Positions 1 through 5,008 of a stretch of 5,008 nt of DNA are shown one piece after another. The notes beneath the pieces are model-generated. The model was not told where the DNA came from, did no database searches, and saw nothing but the letters and a program-made list of their open reading frames with translations. Every line of letters begins with the position of its first letter. The first letter of the stretch is position 1. Position numbers and translations under genes: made by a program. This DNA is from Anaerolineales bacterium (GTDB lineage: Bacteria > Chloroflexota > Anaerolineae > Anaerolineales > UBA11657). The stretch lies in the NCBI GenBank assembly GCA_947503585.1, contig CANNEJ010000145.1, positions 1 to 5,008 of the forward strand. Reading direction: 5' to 3'.

Positions 1-129
1 GCACATGGGGCGGAGCGTGGGTGGGTGTGGTGCAGGCACTGGCAGGGTGCGGTGGGCGTTGTGGACTGCCAATGCCGGTTTATAGAAGTTGTGCAGTTTC
101 TACATGTTAGGCCGGTCAATCTTTTCCTA

Positions 130-144
130 ATATTGAGTGAATAT
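130..144. repeat. AT-rich inverted repeat, possible regulator site
   Basis: The sequence ATATT-GAGTG-AATAT has perfect 5-bp arms around a 5-nt spacer. It lies about 50 bp upstream of the candidate -35 box, a usual position for an activator site. The arms are short, and an AT-rich stretch can produce this by chance. No regulator family is assigned. Confidence 0.2.
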
Positions 145-195
145 AGTCTCTGACTCCAAGACATTGGTTGTGTGGGGGTTAGCACAGGGTTCCAA

Positions 196-224
196 TTGGC
201 AAGCGCGGGATCACAGTGTATTAT
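196..224 (+). promoter_or_regulatory. candidate sigma70-type promoter of the three-gene cluster
   Basis: TTGGCA (196-201) is separated by exactly 17 nt from TATTAT (219-224). Each hexamer matches the sigma70 consensus at five of six positions, and the spacer is the optimal length. Transcription would start near 231, giving an untranslated leader of about 60 nt before the ATG at 293. The promoter sits in the AT-rich part of the upstream region and points into gene 1. An 8-bp palindrome, CCAATTGG (192-199), overlaps the -35 box. The call is by eye only; no start site is known. Confidence 0.5.
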
Positions 225-242
225 GTGGAGGTGCATAGGGGC

Positions 243-293
243 TTGAATTTCCTGTCCGTGAATTTAGCGCAGTACTGCGCGCCGGCCGCATAA
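243..293 (+). other. possible 16-codon leader frame ending on the gene 1 start
   Basis: A frame with a TTG start at 243 encodes LNFLSVNLAQYCAPAA and stops at TAA 291-293, whose last base is the A of the gene 1 ATG (TAATG). A strong Shine-Dalgarno-like GGAGG lies at 227-231, 11 nt before the TTG; it is far too distant to serve the ATG at 293. An alternative GTG at 231 is in the same frame. The peptide has no known function. It could couple translation into gene 1, which has no ribosome binding site of its own, or it may be coincidence. Confidence 0.15.
267..280. promoter_or_regulatory. perfect 14-bp palindrome, candidate operator
   Basis: GCGCAGTACTGCGC is identical to its reverse complement. 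It lies between the candidate promoter and the gene 1 start, 12 nt before the ATG and about 36-50 nt after the predicted transcription start. As DNA it is the right size and symmetry for a dimeric repressor site. As RNA it could form a 5-bp stem with a GUAC loop next to the start codon. The region is GC-rich, so chance is possible, but no other palindrome of this length lies upstream of gene 1. Confidence 0.35.
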
Positions 294-1480
294 TGCCGCG
301 CCCCTCGCCGTTTTACTCGCGCACGGCAGCGTTATGCGAGAGCCACAGCTGGCAGGAGTGGTCCGGCTTCCTGTCTGCCAACATGTACGAGCTGCATCAC
401 TTGCGCGAGTACTACGCCATCCGCACCGCCGCCGCCCTGATCGACATCTCGCCGCTCTACAAATACCTGGTGCACGGGCGCGACGCGCTAAAGCTGCTCA
501 ACCGCGTGATGACGCGCGACATCGCGCGCTGCGCGGTGGGGCAGGTGCTGTACACGCCGTGGTGCGATGCGCACGGCAGCATTATTGATGATGGCACCGT
601 GACGCATCTGGCCCCCGGCCGCTACCGCGTAACGGCAGCCGACCCCAGCCTGCGCTGGTTTGAAGACAATGCCACCGGGCTGCAAGTGCAGATTGAGGAC
701 ATTAGCGACTCGCTCGCAGCATTGGCTTTGCAGGGCCCGCTGGCGGGCGAGATCCTGCAGCAAGCTGCGGGGCCGGCGCTGGCACAGCTCAAATACTTCC
801 GGCATGCCTCCGCGCCGATAGCGGGCATGGATGTCAGCATCACGCGCACCGGCTACACCGGAGACCTGGGCTACGAGTTGTGGGTGGACCCGGCAGATGC
901 TGAACGGCTTTGGGATGCCTTGATGGAAGCCGGCAAGCCGCGGCTGCTGCGCGCAGCCGGGCAGCTGGCTTTAGACATGGTGCGGATTGAAGCCGGGCTG
1001 CTGCTAGTGGCTGTGGACTTCATCTCGTCCAAAAAAACTGTGTTCGATGTGCAGAAGTCCACACCCTATGAGCTGGGGCTGGGCTGGACGGTGATGCTGG
1101 AGAAAGGCAACTTTGTGGGGCGGGCGGCGCTGGCTGCGGAACGCGAGCGCGGCGCAGCGTGGGCCACGGTCGGGTTGGACGTGCAATGGGAGTCGCTGGA
1201 GCAAATCTACAAGCGTTACGGCATGCCCATTCATCTGCCGGAAACCGCATGGAGCAGTGCGGTCCCGGTTTACAGCGATGATGTGCAAATTGGGCGGGCA
1301 ACCAGCGGCACGTGGTCGCCGTTGCTAAAGAAGTATGTGGTGCTGGCGCGCATTCAGCCGCAGTACGCAAAGCCGGGCACCCCCGTGTGCATGGAAGCAA
1401 CCGTGGAGGCGCAGCGCCACATGACCGCAGCGCGTGTGACCGCGCTGCCCTTTTACAACCCGCCGCACAAACGCGCGTGA
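293..1480 (+). CDS. GcvT-family aminomethyltransferase-like protein (folate-dependent C1 transfer)
   Basis: The protein has 395 residues, is probably cytosolic, and belongs to the GcvT/T-protein superfamily (glycine-cleavage T-protein, DMSP demethylase, aromatic O-demethylases, C-terminal domain of dimethylglycine dehydrogenase), which moves one-carbon units to tetrahydrofolate. Seen by eye: EYYAIRTAAALIDISPLYKY (39-58) matches the N-terminal family block. GSIIDDGTV (95-103) carries the Asp pair whose second member matches the T-protein folate-site aspartate. ALQGP (145-149), RTGYTGDLGYEL (185-196), LDMVRIEAGL (227-236) and SGTWSPLLKKYVVLARI (338-354) match the remaining blocks. The loop after EAGL is about nine residues longer than in E. 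coli GcvT. The ATG at 293 is the first ATG after an in-frame stop at 236-238, and the family N-terminal block follows at a normal distance, but no Shine-Dalgarno precedes it. It is not part of a glycine-cleavage operon, since no gcvH or gcvP is nearby. The flavoprotein neighbours suggest a demethylation or C1-capture role (inference). Family is confident; substrate is unknown. Confidence 0.9.
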   Translation: MPRPSPFYSRTAALCESHSWQEWSGFLSANMYELHHLREYYAIRTAAALIDISPLYKYLVHGRDALKLLNRVMTRDIARCAVGQVLYTPWCDAHGSIIDDGTVTHLAPGRYRVTAADPSLRWFEDNATGLQVQIEDISDSLAALALQGPLAGEILQQAAGPALAQLKYFRHASAPIAGMDVSITRTGYTGDLGYELWVDPADAERLWDALMEAGKPRLLRAAGQLALDMVRIEAGLLLVAVDFISSKKTVFDVQKSTPYELGLGWTVMLEKGNFVGRAALAAERERGAAWATVGLDVQWESLEQIYKRYGMPIHLPETAWSSAVPVYSDDVQIGRATSGTWSPLLKKYVVLARIQPQYAKPGTPVCMEATVEAQRHMTAARVTALPFYNPPHKRA

Positions 1481-1530
1481 TGCACCTCCATCCGTCCGCC
1501 GCACACCGCGGAAACTTCGCGCATGGCTGA
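1480..1530 (+). other. 16-codon bridging frame between genes 1 and 2
   Basis: The stop of gene 1 and an ATG overlap as TGATG (1478-1482). The frame from that ATG encodes MHLHPSAAHRGNFAHG and stops at TGA 1528-1530, which lies 5 nt past the start of gene 2 at 1523. A ribosome finishing gene 1 could restart here and end beside the gene 2 start. No dedicated Shine-Dalgarno is visible for it. It is more likely a coupling element or coincidence than a functional peptide. Confidence 0.15.
1510..1514 (+). promoter_or_regulatory. weak ribosome binding site of gene 2
   Basis: GGAAA lies 8 nt before the ATG at 1523. It is only a partial Shine-Dalgarno match but is correctly spaced. It supports 1523 as the start, because the FAD-binding motif begins just six codons later and leaves no room for a downstream start. 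Confidence 0.4.
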
Positions 1531-3100
1531 AATTTATGACGCAATAATAATTGGCGGCGGCCACAATGGGCTGACGTGCGCTGCGTATCTGGCGCGCGCC
1601 GGGCGCAAGGTGCTGGTGCTGGAGCGCCGCCACATTCTGGGCGGGGCCGCTGTGTCAGAGCAAATTTATCCGGGCTTCACCTATACGGTGTGCTCGTATG
1701 TGGTGAGCCTGCTGCGCCCGGAGATCATCCGTGATCTGGAGCTGCCGCGCCACGGGCTGCAAATTCTGCCGCTCGTCAGTTCCTTCGTGCCGATGGAAAA
1801 CGGCGACCACTTGGCGTTGTGGTCTGACCCGGCCACAACGCGCGCAGAACTGCAGCGCCACTCCAAGCGCGATGCAGATGCGTACCCCGAGTTCAGCCAG
1901 ATGATGTACAAGATGGGCTTTGCCGTGAAGCCCATTCTGGGCATGGTGCCGCCAAATCCGCTGAGCCCGGGCGTGGACGACTTGCGCCGGCTGCTGGAAC
2001 TGGGCCGGCATGCCAAGGGCCTGGATGCGCGCACCTTCCAGCAGCTTACAAAACTGATGACAATGAGCGCCACAGACTTTTTGGATGAGTGGTTTGAGAG
2101 TGATGTGCTCAAGGCGCTGACTGCAATCAACGGCATCATCGGCACAATGCTGGGGCCGCGCTCGCCGGGCACAGCGTATGTGATGCTGCATCACTTTATG
2201 GGCGAGCTGGACGGCGCCTTCACTGTTTGGGGTTTTCAAAAAGGCGGCACCGGCGCGGTCAGCAATGCAATTGCCGGCGCGGCGCGCCAGCACGGCGCCG
2301 TGCTGCGCTGCAACGCGCCCGTGGCCCAGGTGATTGTGCGCAACGGGCAGGCAGTGGGCGTGGCGCTGGAAAATGGAGAGGAGATCCGCGCGCGCACGGT
2401 GGTCTCCGGGCTGGACCCGCGCCAGACGTTTCTGAAGCTGGTGGACAGCCGGCAGCTGCCCGCTGAATTTGCAACCGCCATCGGCAACTTTAAATATCGC
2501 GGCTCTTCCGGCAAGGTAAACCTGGCGCTCGATGGCCTGCCCACCTTCACCAGCATGCCGGACCGCGCGCTGCTGCAAGGCATGATTGAAATTTGCCCGA
2601 GTATAGATTTTGTGGAGCGCGCTTACGACGATGCCAAGTACGGCGAGTTTTCGCGCCGGCCATTTTTAGACGTGCTCATCCCGTCCACCATCGACCCCAC
2701 ACTGGCGCCGCCCGGCAAACATGTGATGAGCATCTTTGTGCAGTACGCGCCCTACAAGCTGAACGGCGGCTGGAACGCACAGCAGCGCGCTGCCTTTGGC
2801 GATGCCGTGGTGAATACACTGGAGGAATTTGCGCCGGGCATAAAAAACCTGATCCTGCACCGGCAAGTGCTGTCGCCCTGGGATCTGGAGCAAGATTTCG
2901 GGCTGGCAGAAGGCAACATCTTTCATGGCGAGCTAACGCTGGATCAGATTTTCTTTTTGCGCCCCACCGCCGGCTGGGCAAAGTTCCGCACACCCATCCG
3001 CAACTATTATCAATGCGGGTCGGGCACGCATCCCGGCGGCGGCATCACCGGCGGGCCGGGGCGCCTGGCTGCCATGGAAATATTACGGAGCAGCAAGTAG
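1523..3100 (+). CDS. FAD-dependent oxidoreductase, phytoene-desaturase-related / PYROXD2-like (paralogue A)
   Basis: The protein has 525 residues, with no signal peptide or clear membrane segment, so it is probably cytosolic. The N-terminal Rossmann fold binds FAD: AIIIGGGHNGLTCAAYLARA (7-26) holds the dinucleotide-binding glycines, and LVLERR (31-36) holds the acidic residue that contacts the adenosine ribose (Glu34). Next come GGAAVSEQIYPGF (40-52), a helical substrate region with FLDEWFESDVLKA (186-198) and LGPRSPGTAYV (210-220), and VWGFQKGGTGAVSNA (235-249), a block typical of this family. The C-terminal flavin signature is CGSGTHPGGGITGGPGRLAA (498-517). Length fits the COG1233/PYROXD2 group. 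That group is named for carotenoid desaturases, but many members have no known substrate. It lies 42 nt after gene 1 and 50 nt before its own paralogue, so all three are probably co-transcribed. It retains all expected family blocks and is the better candidate for the catalytically typical copy. Reaction, electron acceptor and substrate cannot be assigned; the GcvT neighbour suggests oxidation of a C1-bearing or amine compound (inference). Confidence 0.92.
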   Translation: MAEIYDAIIIGGGHNGLTCAAYLARAGRKVLVLERRHILGGAAVSEQIYPGFTYTVCSYVVSLLRPEIIRDLELPRHGLQILPLVSSFVPMENGDHLALWSDPATTRAELQRHSKRDADAYPEFSQMMYKMGFAVKPILGMVPPNPLSPGVDDLRRLLELGRHAKGLDARTFQQLTKLMTMSATDFLDEWFESDVLKALTAINGIIGTMLGPRSPGTAYVMLHHFMGELDGAFTVWGFQKGGTGAVSNAIAGAARQHGAVLRCNAPVAQVIVRNGQAVGVALENGEEIRARTVVSGLDPRQTFLKLVDSRQLPAEFATAIGNFKYRGSSGKVNLALDGLPTFTSMPDRALLQGMIEICPSIDFVERAYDDAKYGEFSRRPFLDVLIPSTIDPTLAPPGKHVMSIFVQYAPYKLNGGWNAQQRAAFGDAVVNTLEEFAPGIKNLILHRQVLSPWDLEQDFGLAEGNIFHGELTLDQIFFLRPTAGWAKFRTPIRNYYQCGSGTHPGGGITGGPGRLAAMEILRSSK

Positions 3101-3154
3101 ATGCGCCTGGCGTTGTGCAAGCAACTGCAGTGCGCGGCAGCGCTCGGCCAATGA
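3087..3154 (+). other. Shine-Dalgarno plus 17-codon bridging frame between genes 2 and 3
   Basis: GGAG at 3087-3090, inside the end of gene 2, lies 10 nt before an ATG at 3101 that directly follows the gene 2 stop (TAGATG). That frame encodes MRLALCKQLQCAAALGQ and stops at TGA 3152-3154, which overlaps the gene 3 ATG as ATGA. It is in the same frame as gene 2, so readthrough of the TAG would extend gene 2 by these residues. It fills the whole intergenic gap and could deliver ribosomes to gene 3, which has no Shine-Dalgarno of its own. Function is inferred from geometry only. Confidence 0.25.
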
Positions 3155-4752
3155 CATCCGCGACTGCAGCAAACTTTGGCAAGCTGGCCGGCGTTGCGTG
3201 GGATGCCATCATTGTGGGCGCCGGGCACAATGGGCTGGTGGCCGCAGCCTATTTGGCGCGCGCCGGCAAACGCGTGCTGGTGCTGGAGCGGCAGCCCCAA
3301 GCGGGCGGCGCTGCCATTACCGAGGAGTTGTTCCCCGGCTTTCGTTTTTCCAGTGTGGCCGAAGGCACAGGGCGGCTGTTTGCACATGTGGCGGCTGACC
3401 TGCAGCTGCACAGGCACGGCTTAAAGCTGCTGCCAATTGACCCGCTGCTGACGGCTGCGCTGCCGAACGGCGGCTGCCTGAGTTTCTGGAGTGACACAGC
3501 CCGCACGGCTGCAGAAATTGCGCGCCACTCCAAGGCAGATGCCGCCCGCTGGCCGGATTTCTGCGCTGCCATGCAGCGCCTTGCAGCGGTGGTGGCGCGC
3601 TTGATGATGCTGATCCCGCCCGCGCTGCCGGCGCCCAGCGGCCGCGACTTAATGGAACTGCTGAAGCTGGTGGCGCCCGCACGCCGCCTCAACCGCAAAC
3701 AACTGGCCGATCTTGTGCGCACTTTGCCCATGCCGGTGGCAGACATGCTTGATGAGTGGTTTGAGTGTGATGCACTCAAAGCCGCGCTTGCAGTGGATGG
3801 CGTACATGGCGTGTCATTGGGGCCGCGGCAGGCAGGCACGGCGTTTGTGTGGCTGCTGGCGCTGGCAGCGGGGCAAGTGCCGGCACTGGCGGCAGCCAGC
3901 CAGTTGCAGGGCGGAGTCGGCGCGCTAACCCAGGCACTCGCAAAAGCCGCCACAAGCCTGGGCGCACAGCTGCGTTTGAACACTTCCGTTCAGCAGGTGG
4001 TGGTGAAGGATGGGCGGGCTGCGGGTGTGGTGCTTGCCAGCGGAGAAGAAATCAGCGCGCGGGTTGTGATCTCCAATGCGGACCCGCGCACAACTTTTCA
4101 GCGCTTGATTGATCCGCTGGAGGTTGACCCGGTGTTTCTGCGCAGCACGGATACCATCAAATACCGCGGCTGCACTGCACGCATGCATCTGGCTTTATCC
4201 GGTGTGCCGCGCTTTGCGTTTGATGCGGCCGCGCGCATTCGCATTGCACCGGGCATCAACTATATTGAGCAGGCAAGCGATGCGGCCAAGTACGGCAGCT
4301 GGTCACGCCAGCCATGGCTGGATGTAACGCTGCCAACGCTGGCAGATACCACGCTTGCCCCGCCCGGACAGCATGTGCTGTCCATTCACGCGCAGTACGC
4401 GCCGTACCACTTGCGCAGCCAAGACTGGGATACGCAGCGCGCCACGCTGGGCAGTGCCATCCTCAGCACGCTGGCTCAATTTGCGCCGGACGTGCCGCAG
4501 CTTGTGCTGCACAGTCAGGTGCTAACCCCGCTGGACTTGGAGCGCAATTACGGACTGCCGGAAGGCAGCTCTACGCACGGAGAGATGACGCTGGATCAGG
4601 CGCTGCACATGCGCCCGGTGCCCGATTGCGCGCAATATCGCACGCCCATCCAGCAGTTGTATTTGTGCGGTGCCGGCACGCACCCCGGGGGTGGGTGCAC
4701 CGGCCTCAACGGCCACAACGCAGCGCGCCAAGTGCTGCGCGACTGGGGCTAA
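3151..4752 (+). CDS. FAD-dependent oxidoreductase, phytoene-desaturase-related / PYROXD2-like (paralogue B)
   Basis: The protein has 533 residues and is a tandem paralogue of gene 2. The FAD-binding Rossmann motif is AIIVGAGHNGLVAAAYLARA (19-38), followed by VLVLERQ (42-48) and GGAAITEELFPGF (52-64). The block around LDEWFECDALKAALAVDG (200-217) and LGPRQAGTAFV (223-233) matches gene 2 at about 22 of 38 positions by eye. KYRGCTARMHLALSG (337-351) and the C-terminal flavin signature LCGAGTHPGGGCTGLNGHNA (505-524) complete the fold. The segment equivalent to VWGFQKGGTGAVSNA of gene 2 is altered, with the Trp-Gly lost and an Ala/Leu-rich stretch in its place (about 234-258). Active-site chemistry may therefore differ, or this copy may be a partner subunit. 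The ATG at 3151 puts the FAD motif at a normal distance; in-frame GTG codons at 3115 and 3130 are alternatives, and the longer open frame upstream lies inside gene 2 and is not coding. There is no Shine-Dalgarno, and the ATGA overlap suggests coupling. Substrate is unknown. Confidence 0.9.
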   Translation: MTSATAANFGKLAGVAWDAIIVGAGHNGLVAAAYLARAGKRVLVLERQPQAGGAAITEELFPGFRFSSVAEGTGRLFAHVAADLQLHRHGLKLLPIDPLLTAALPNGGCLSFWSDTARTAAEIARHSKADAARWPDFCAAMQRLAAVVARLMMLIPPALPAPSGRDLMELLKLVAPARRLNRKQLADLVRTLPMPVADMLDEWFECDALKAALAVDGVHGVSLGPRQAGTAFVWLLALAAGQVPALAAASQLQGGVGALTQALAKAATSLGAQLRLNTSVQQVVVKDGRAAGVVLASGEEISARVVISNADPRTTFQRLIDPLEVDPVFLRSTDTIKYRGCTARMHLALSGVPRFAFDAAARIRIAPGINYIEQASDAAKYGSWSRQPWLDVTLPTLADTTLAPPGQHVLSIHAQYAPYHLRSQDWDTQRATLGSAILSTLAQFAPDVPQLVLHSQVLTPLDLERNYGLPEGSSTHGEMTLDQALHMRPVPDCAQYRTPIQQLYLCGAGTHPGGGCTGLNGHNAARQVLRDWG

Positions 4753-4773
4753 AGAAAAGTCCCTGCGCGGGCG

Positions 4774-4792
4774 GCGGCGCGCAGCGCGCCGC
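4774..4792. terminator. GC-rich palindrome between convergent genes, possible terminator
   Basis: GCGGCGCGC-A-GCGCGCCGC is a perfect inverted repeat with 9-bp arms. As RNA it can fold as a 7-bp all-GC stem with a 5-nt loop on either strand. It lies 22 nt after the gene 3 stop and about 40 nt beyond the end of the convergent minus-strand gene, where a bidirectional terminator would be expected. No U-run follows it directly on the + strand; on the minus strand a T-rich stretch (complement of 4751-4760) comes more than 10 nt later. It is therefore not a canonical intrinsic terminator, and an mRNA-stabilising hairpin is an alternative. Confidence 0.4.
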
Positions 4793-4831
4793 ATTGAACC
4801 GGAAAGCTGCTCCCCGCGCCGCTGGCGCTCC

Positions 4832-5008
4832 TCAAGCCGCAAACAGCAGTGCCGCGCCTGCGGCCAGAGCGGCACCCGTGATTGTTGCAGCAAAGTTGAC
4901 CGCGTCGTTGCCCAGCCAATGCCAGCCAGATTGCAAATTGGTGGCACCACCGCATTTACACTGCGGGTATCGCTCCGTTATCTTTTCGCATCTCCCGCAT
5001 TGATAGCT
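4832..5008 (-). CDS. C-terminal end of a zinc-ribbon-like protein with a terminal hydrophobic helix (partial)
   Basis: The minus-strand frame is open from the right edge to a TGA at 4834-4832, giving the last 58 residues of a protein whose start lies outside the window. It begins SYQCGRCEKITERYPQCKCG, with cysteines at fragment positions 4, 7, 17 and 19. This C-x2-C-x9-C-x-C arrangement resembles a small metal-binding zinc ribbon. From about residue 39 it turns hydrophobic (FAATITGAALAAGAALLFAA), enough for one membrane helix ending at the C-terminus. It converges on gene 3 with 79 nt between the two stops and is probably an independent transcription unit. No family is assigned. Evidence for coding is the Cys pattern, the ordered switch from polar to hydrophobic sequence, and the absence of stops; the shortness of the fragment keeps this tentative. 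Confidence 0.55.
   Translation of the reverse strand, partial: SYQCGRCEKITERYPQCKCGGATNLQSGWHWLGNDAVNFAATITGAALAAGAALLFAA

Larger units (their letters stand above)
1..292. other. non-coding upstream control region
   Basis: I find no convincing gene here. On the + strand one frame is open from the window edge to a TGA at 151-153, but its translation has no recognisable motif. On the minus strand an ATG at 6-4 could start a divergent gene, but only two codons are in view. Positions 1-60 are G/T-rich. From about 80 to 265 the DNA is clearly AT-richer than the flanking genes, as expected of a promoter region. It holds the promoter candidate, two inverted repeats and a possible leader frame, described separately. 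Confidence 0.6.

Noticed and set aside
1..153. Open + strand frame from the left edge, possible tail of an upstream gene
   Set aside because: About 50 codons without recognisable motif, running from G/T-rich into AT-rich DNA; open length is explained by chance.
293..1480. Gene 1 as the housekeeping glycine-cleavage T-protein gcvT
   Set aside because: No gcvH or gcvP neighbours, a different N-terminal region and a longer loop after EAGL; the symbol would overstate what is known.
1655..2578. Long minus-strand open frame antisense to gene 2 (307 codons)
   Set aside because: It lies wholly inside a gene with clear family motifs. Its translation is rich in His, Gln, Arg and Ala with no recognisable motif, as expected of an antisense frame in GC-rich coding DNA.
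2593..3150. N-terminal extension of gene 3 into the gene 2 region
   Set aside because: The frame is open, but this part overlaps gene 2 in another frame and its translation resembles no domain. The Rossmann motif near the start at 3151 shows where the real protein begins.
3249..3983. Minus-strand open frame antisense to gene 3 (244 codons)
   Set aside because: Ser/Ala/Arg-rich low-complexity translation with no motif, fully opposite the FAD oxidoreductase.
1523..4752. Carotenoid biosynthesis (crtI-type) interpretation of the two flavoproteins
   Set aside because: They share the superfamily, but no phytoene synthase, cyclase or other carotenoid gene is present, and the PYROXD2-like blocks and GcvT neighbour point elsewhere.
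4522..4955. Two minus-strand open frames across the gene 3 end and the convergent gap
   Set aside because: Arg/Gln-rich translations without motifs. They overlap the zinc-ribbon-like frame, which has a more protein-like sequence.
4314..5003. + strand open frame overlapping the end of gene 3 and running to the right edge
   Set aside because: Its first two-thirds is a shadow of the conserved gene 3 C-terminus, and the rest is Ala-rich without motifs and conflicts with the better-supported minus-strand gene.

Overview
The window holds one compact three-gene cluster on the + strand, a non-coding control region upstream of it, and the C-terminal end of a convergent gene at the right edge. The DNA is GC-rich, with abundant GCGC/GCGCGC runs, genes that nearly touch, and a plausible sigma70-type promoter, so it is bacterial. 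It could be a high-GC proteobacterium or an uncultured lineage of similar composition. Nothing in the sequence fixes the taxon, and there is no rRNA, tRNA, CRISPR array or mobile element.

Layout. Positions 1-292 carry no convincing gene and are visibly AT-richer between about 80 and 265. They contain a good promoter candidate (TTGGCA, 17 nt, TATTAT), an AT-rich inverted repeat and a perfect 14-bp palindrome just before the first gene. Gene 1 (293-1480) is a GcvT-family, folate-dependent aminomethyltransferase-like protein. Gene 2 (1523-3100) and gene 3 (3151-4752) are tandem paralogues of the phytoene-desaturase-related/PYROXD2-like FAD oxidoreductase family (COG1233 type). The spacings are 42 and 50 nt, so the three genes are probably one transcript. 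After gene 3 there is a GC-rich 19-nt palindrome at 4774-4792. A convergent minus-strand gene then ends at 4832; only its last 58 codons are in the window, and they encode a Cys-rich zinc-ribbon-like motif followed by a hydrophobic helix.

How the genes may work together. A GcvT-type protein next to FAD oxidoreductases recalls dimethylglycine and sarcosine dehydrogenases, where a flavin domain oxidises an N-methyl amine and a GcvT domain passes the one-carbon unit to tetrahydrofolate. Here the flavoprotein is of a different family, is present as two diverged copies, and is a separate polypeptide. My main hypothesis is an uncharacterised catabolic module: flavin oxidation of an unknown methylated or amine substrate with folate capture of the C1 unit. 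Neither substrate nor chemistry can be read from the sequence. A carotenoid role is unlikely, because no phytoene synthase or other carotenoid gene is present.

A secondary observation is that each of the three genes is preceded by a 16-17-codon reading frame that ends on or next to its start codon, while the genes have weak or no Shine-Dalgarno sequences. This may mean translational coupling, or it may be chance.
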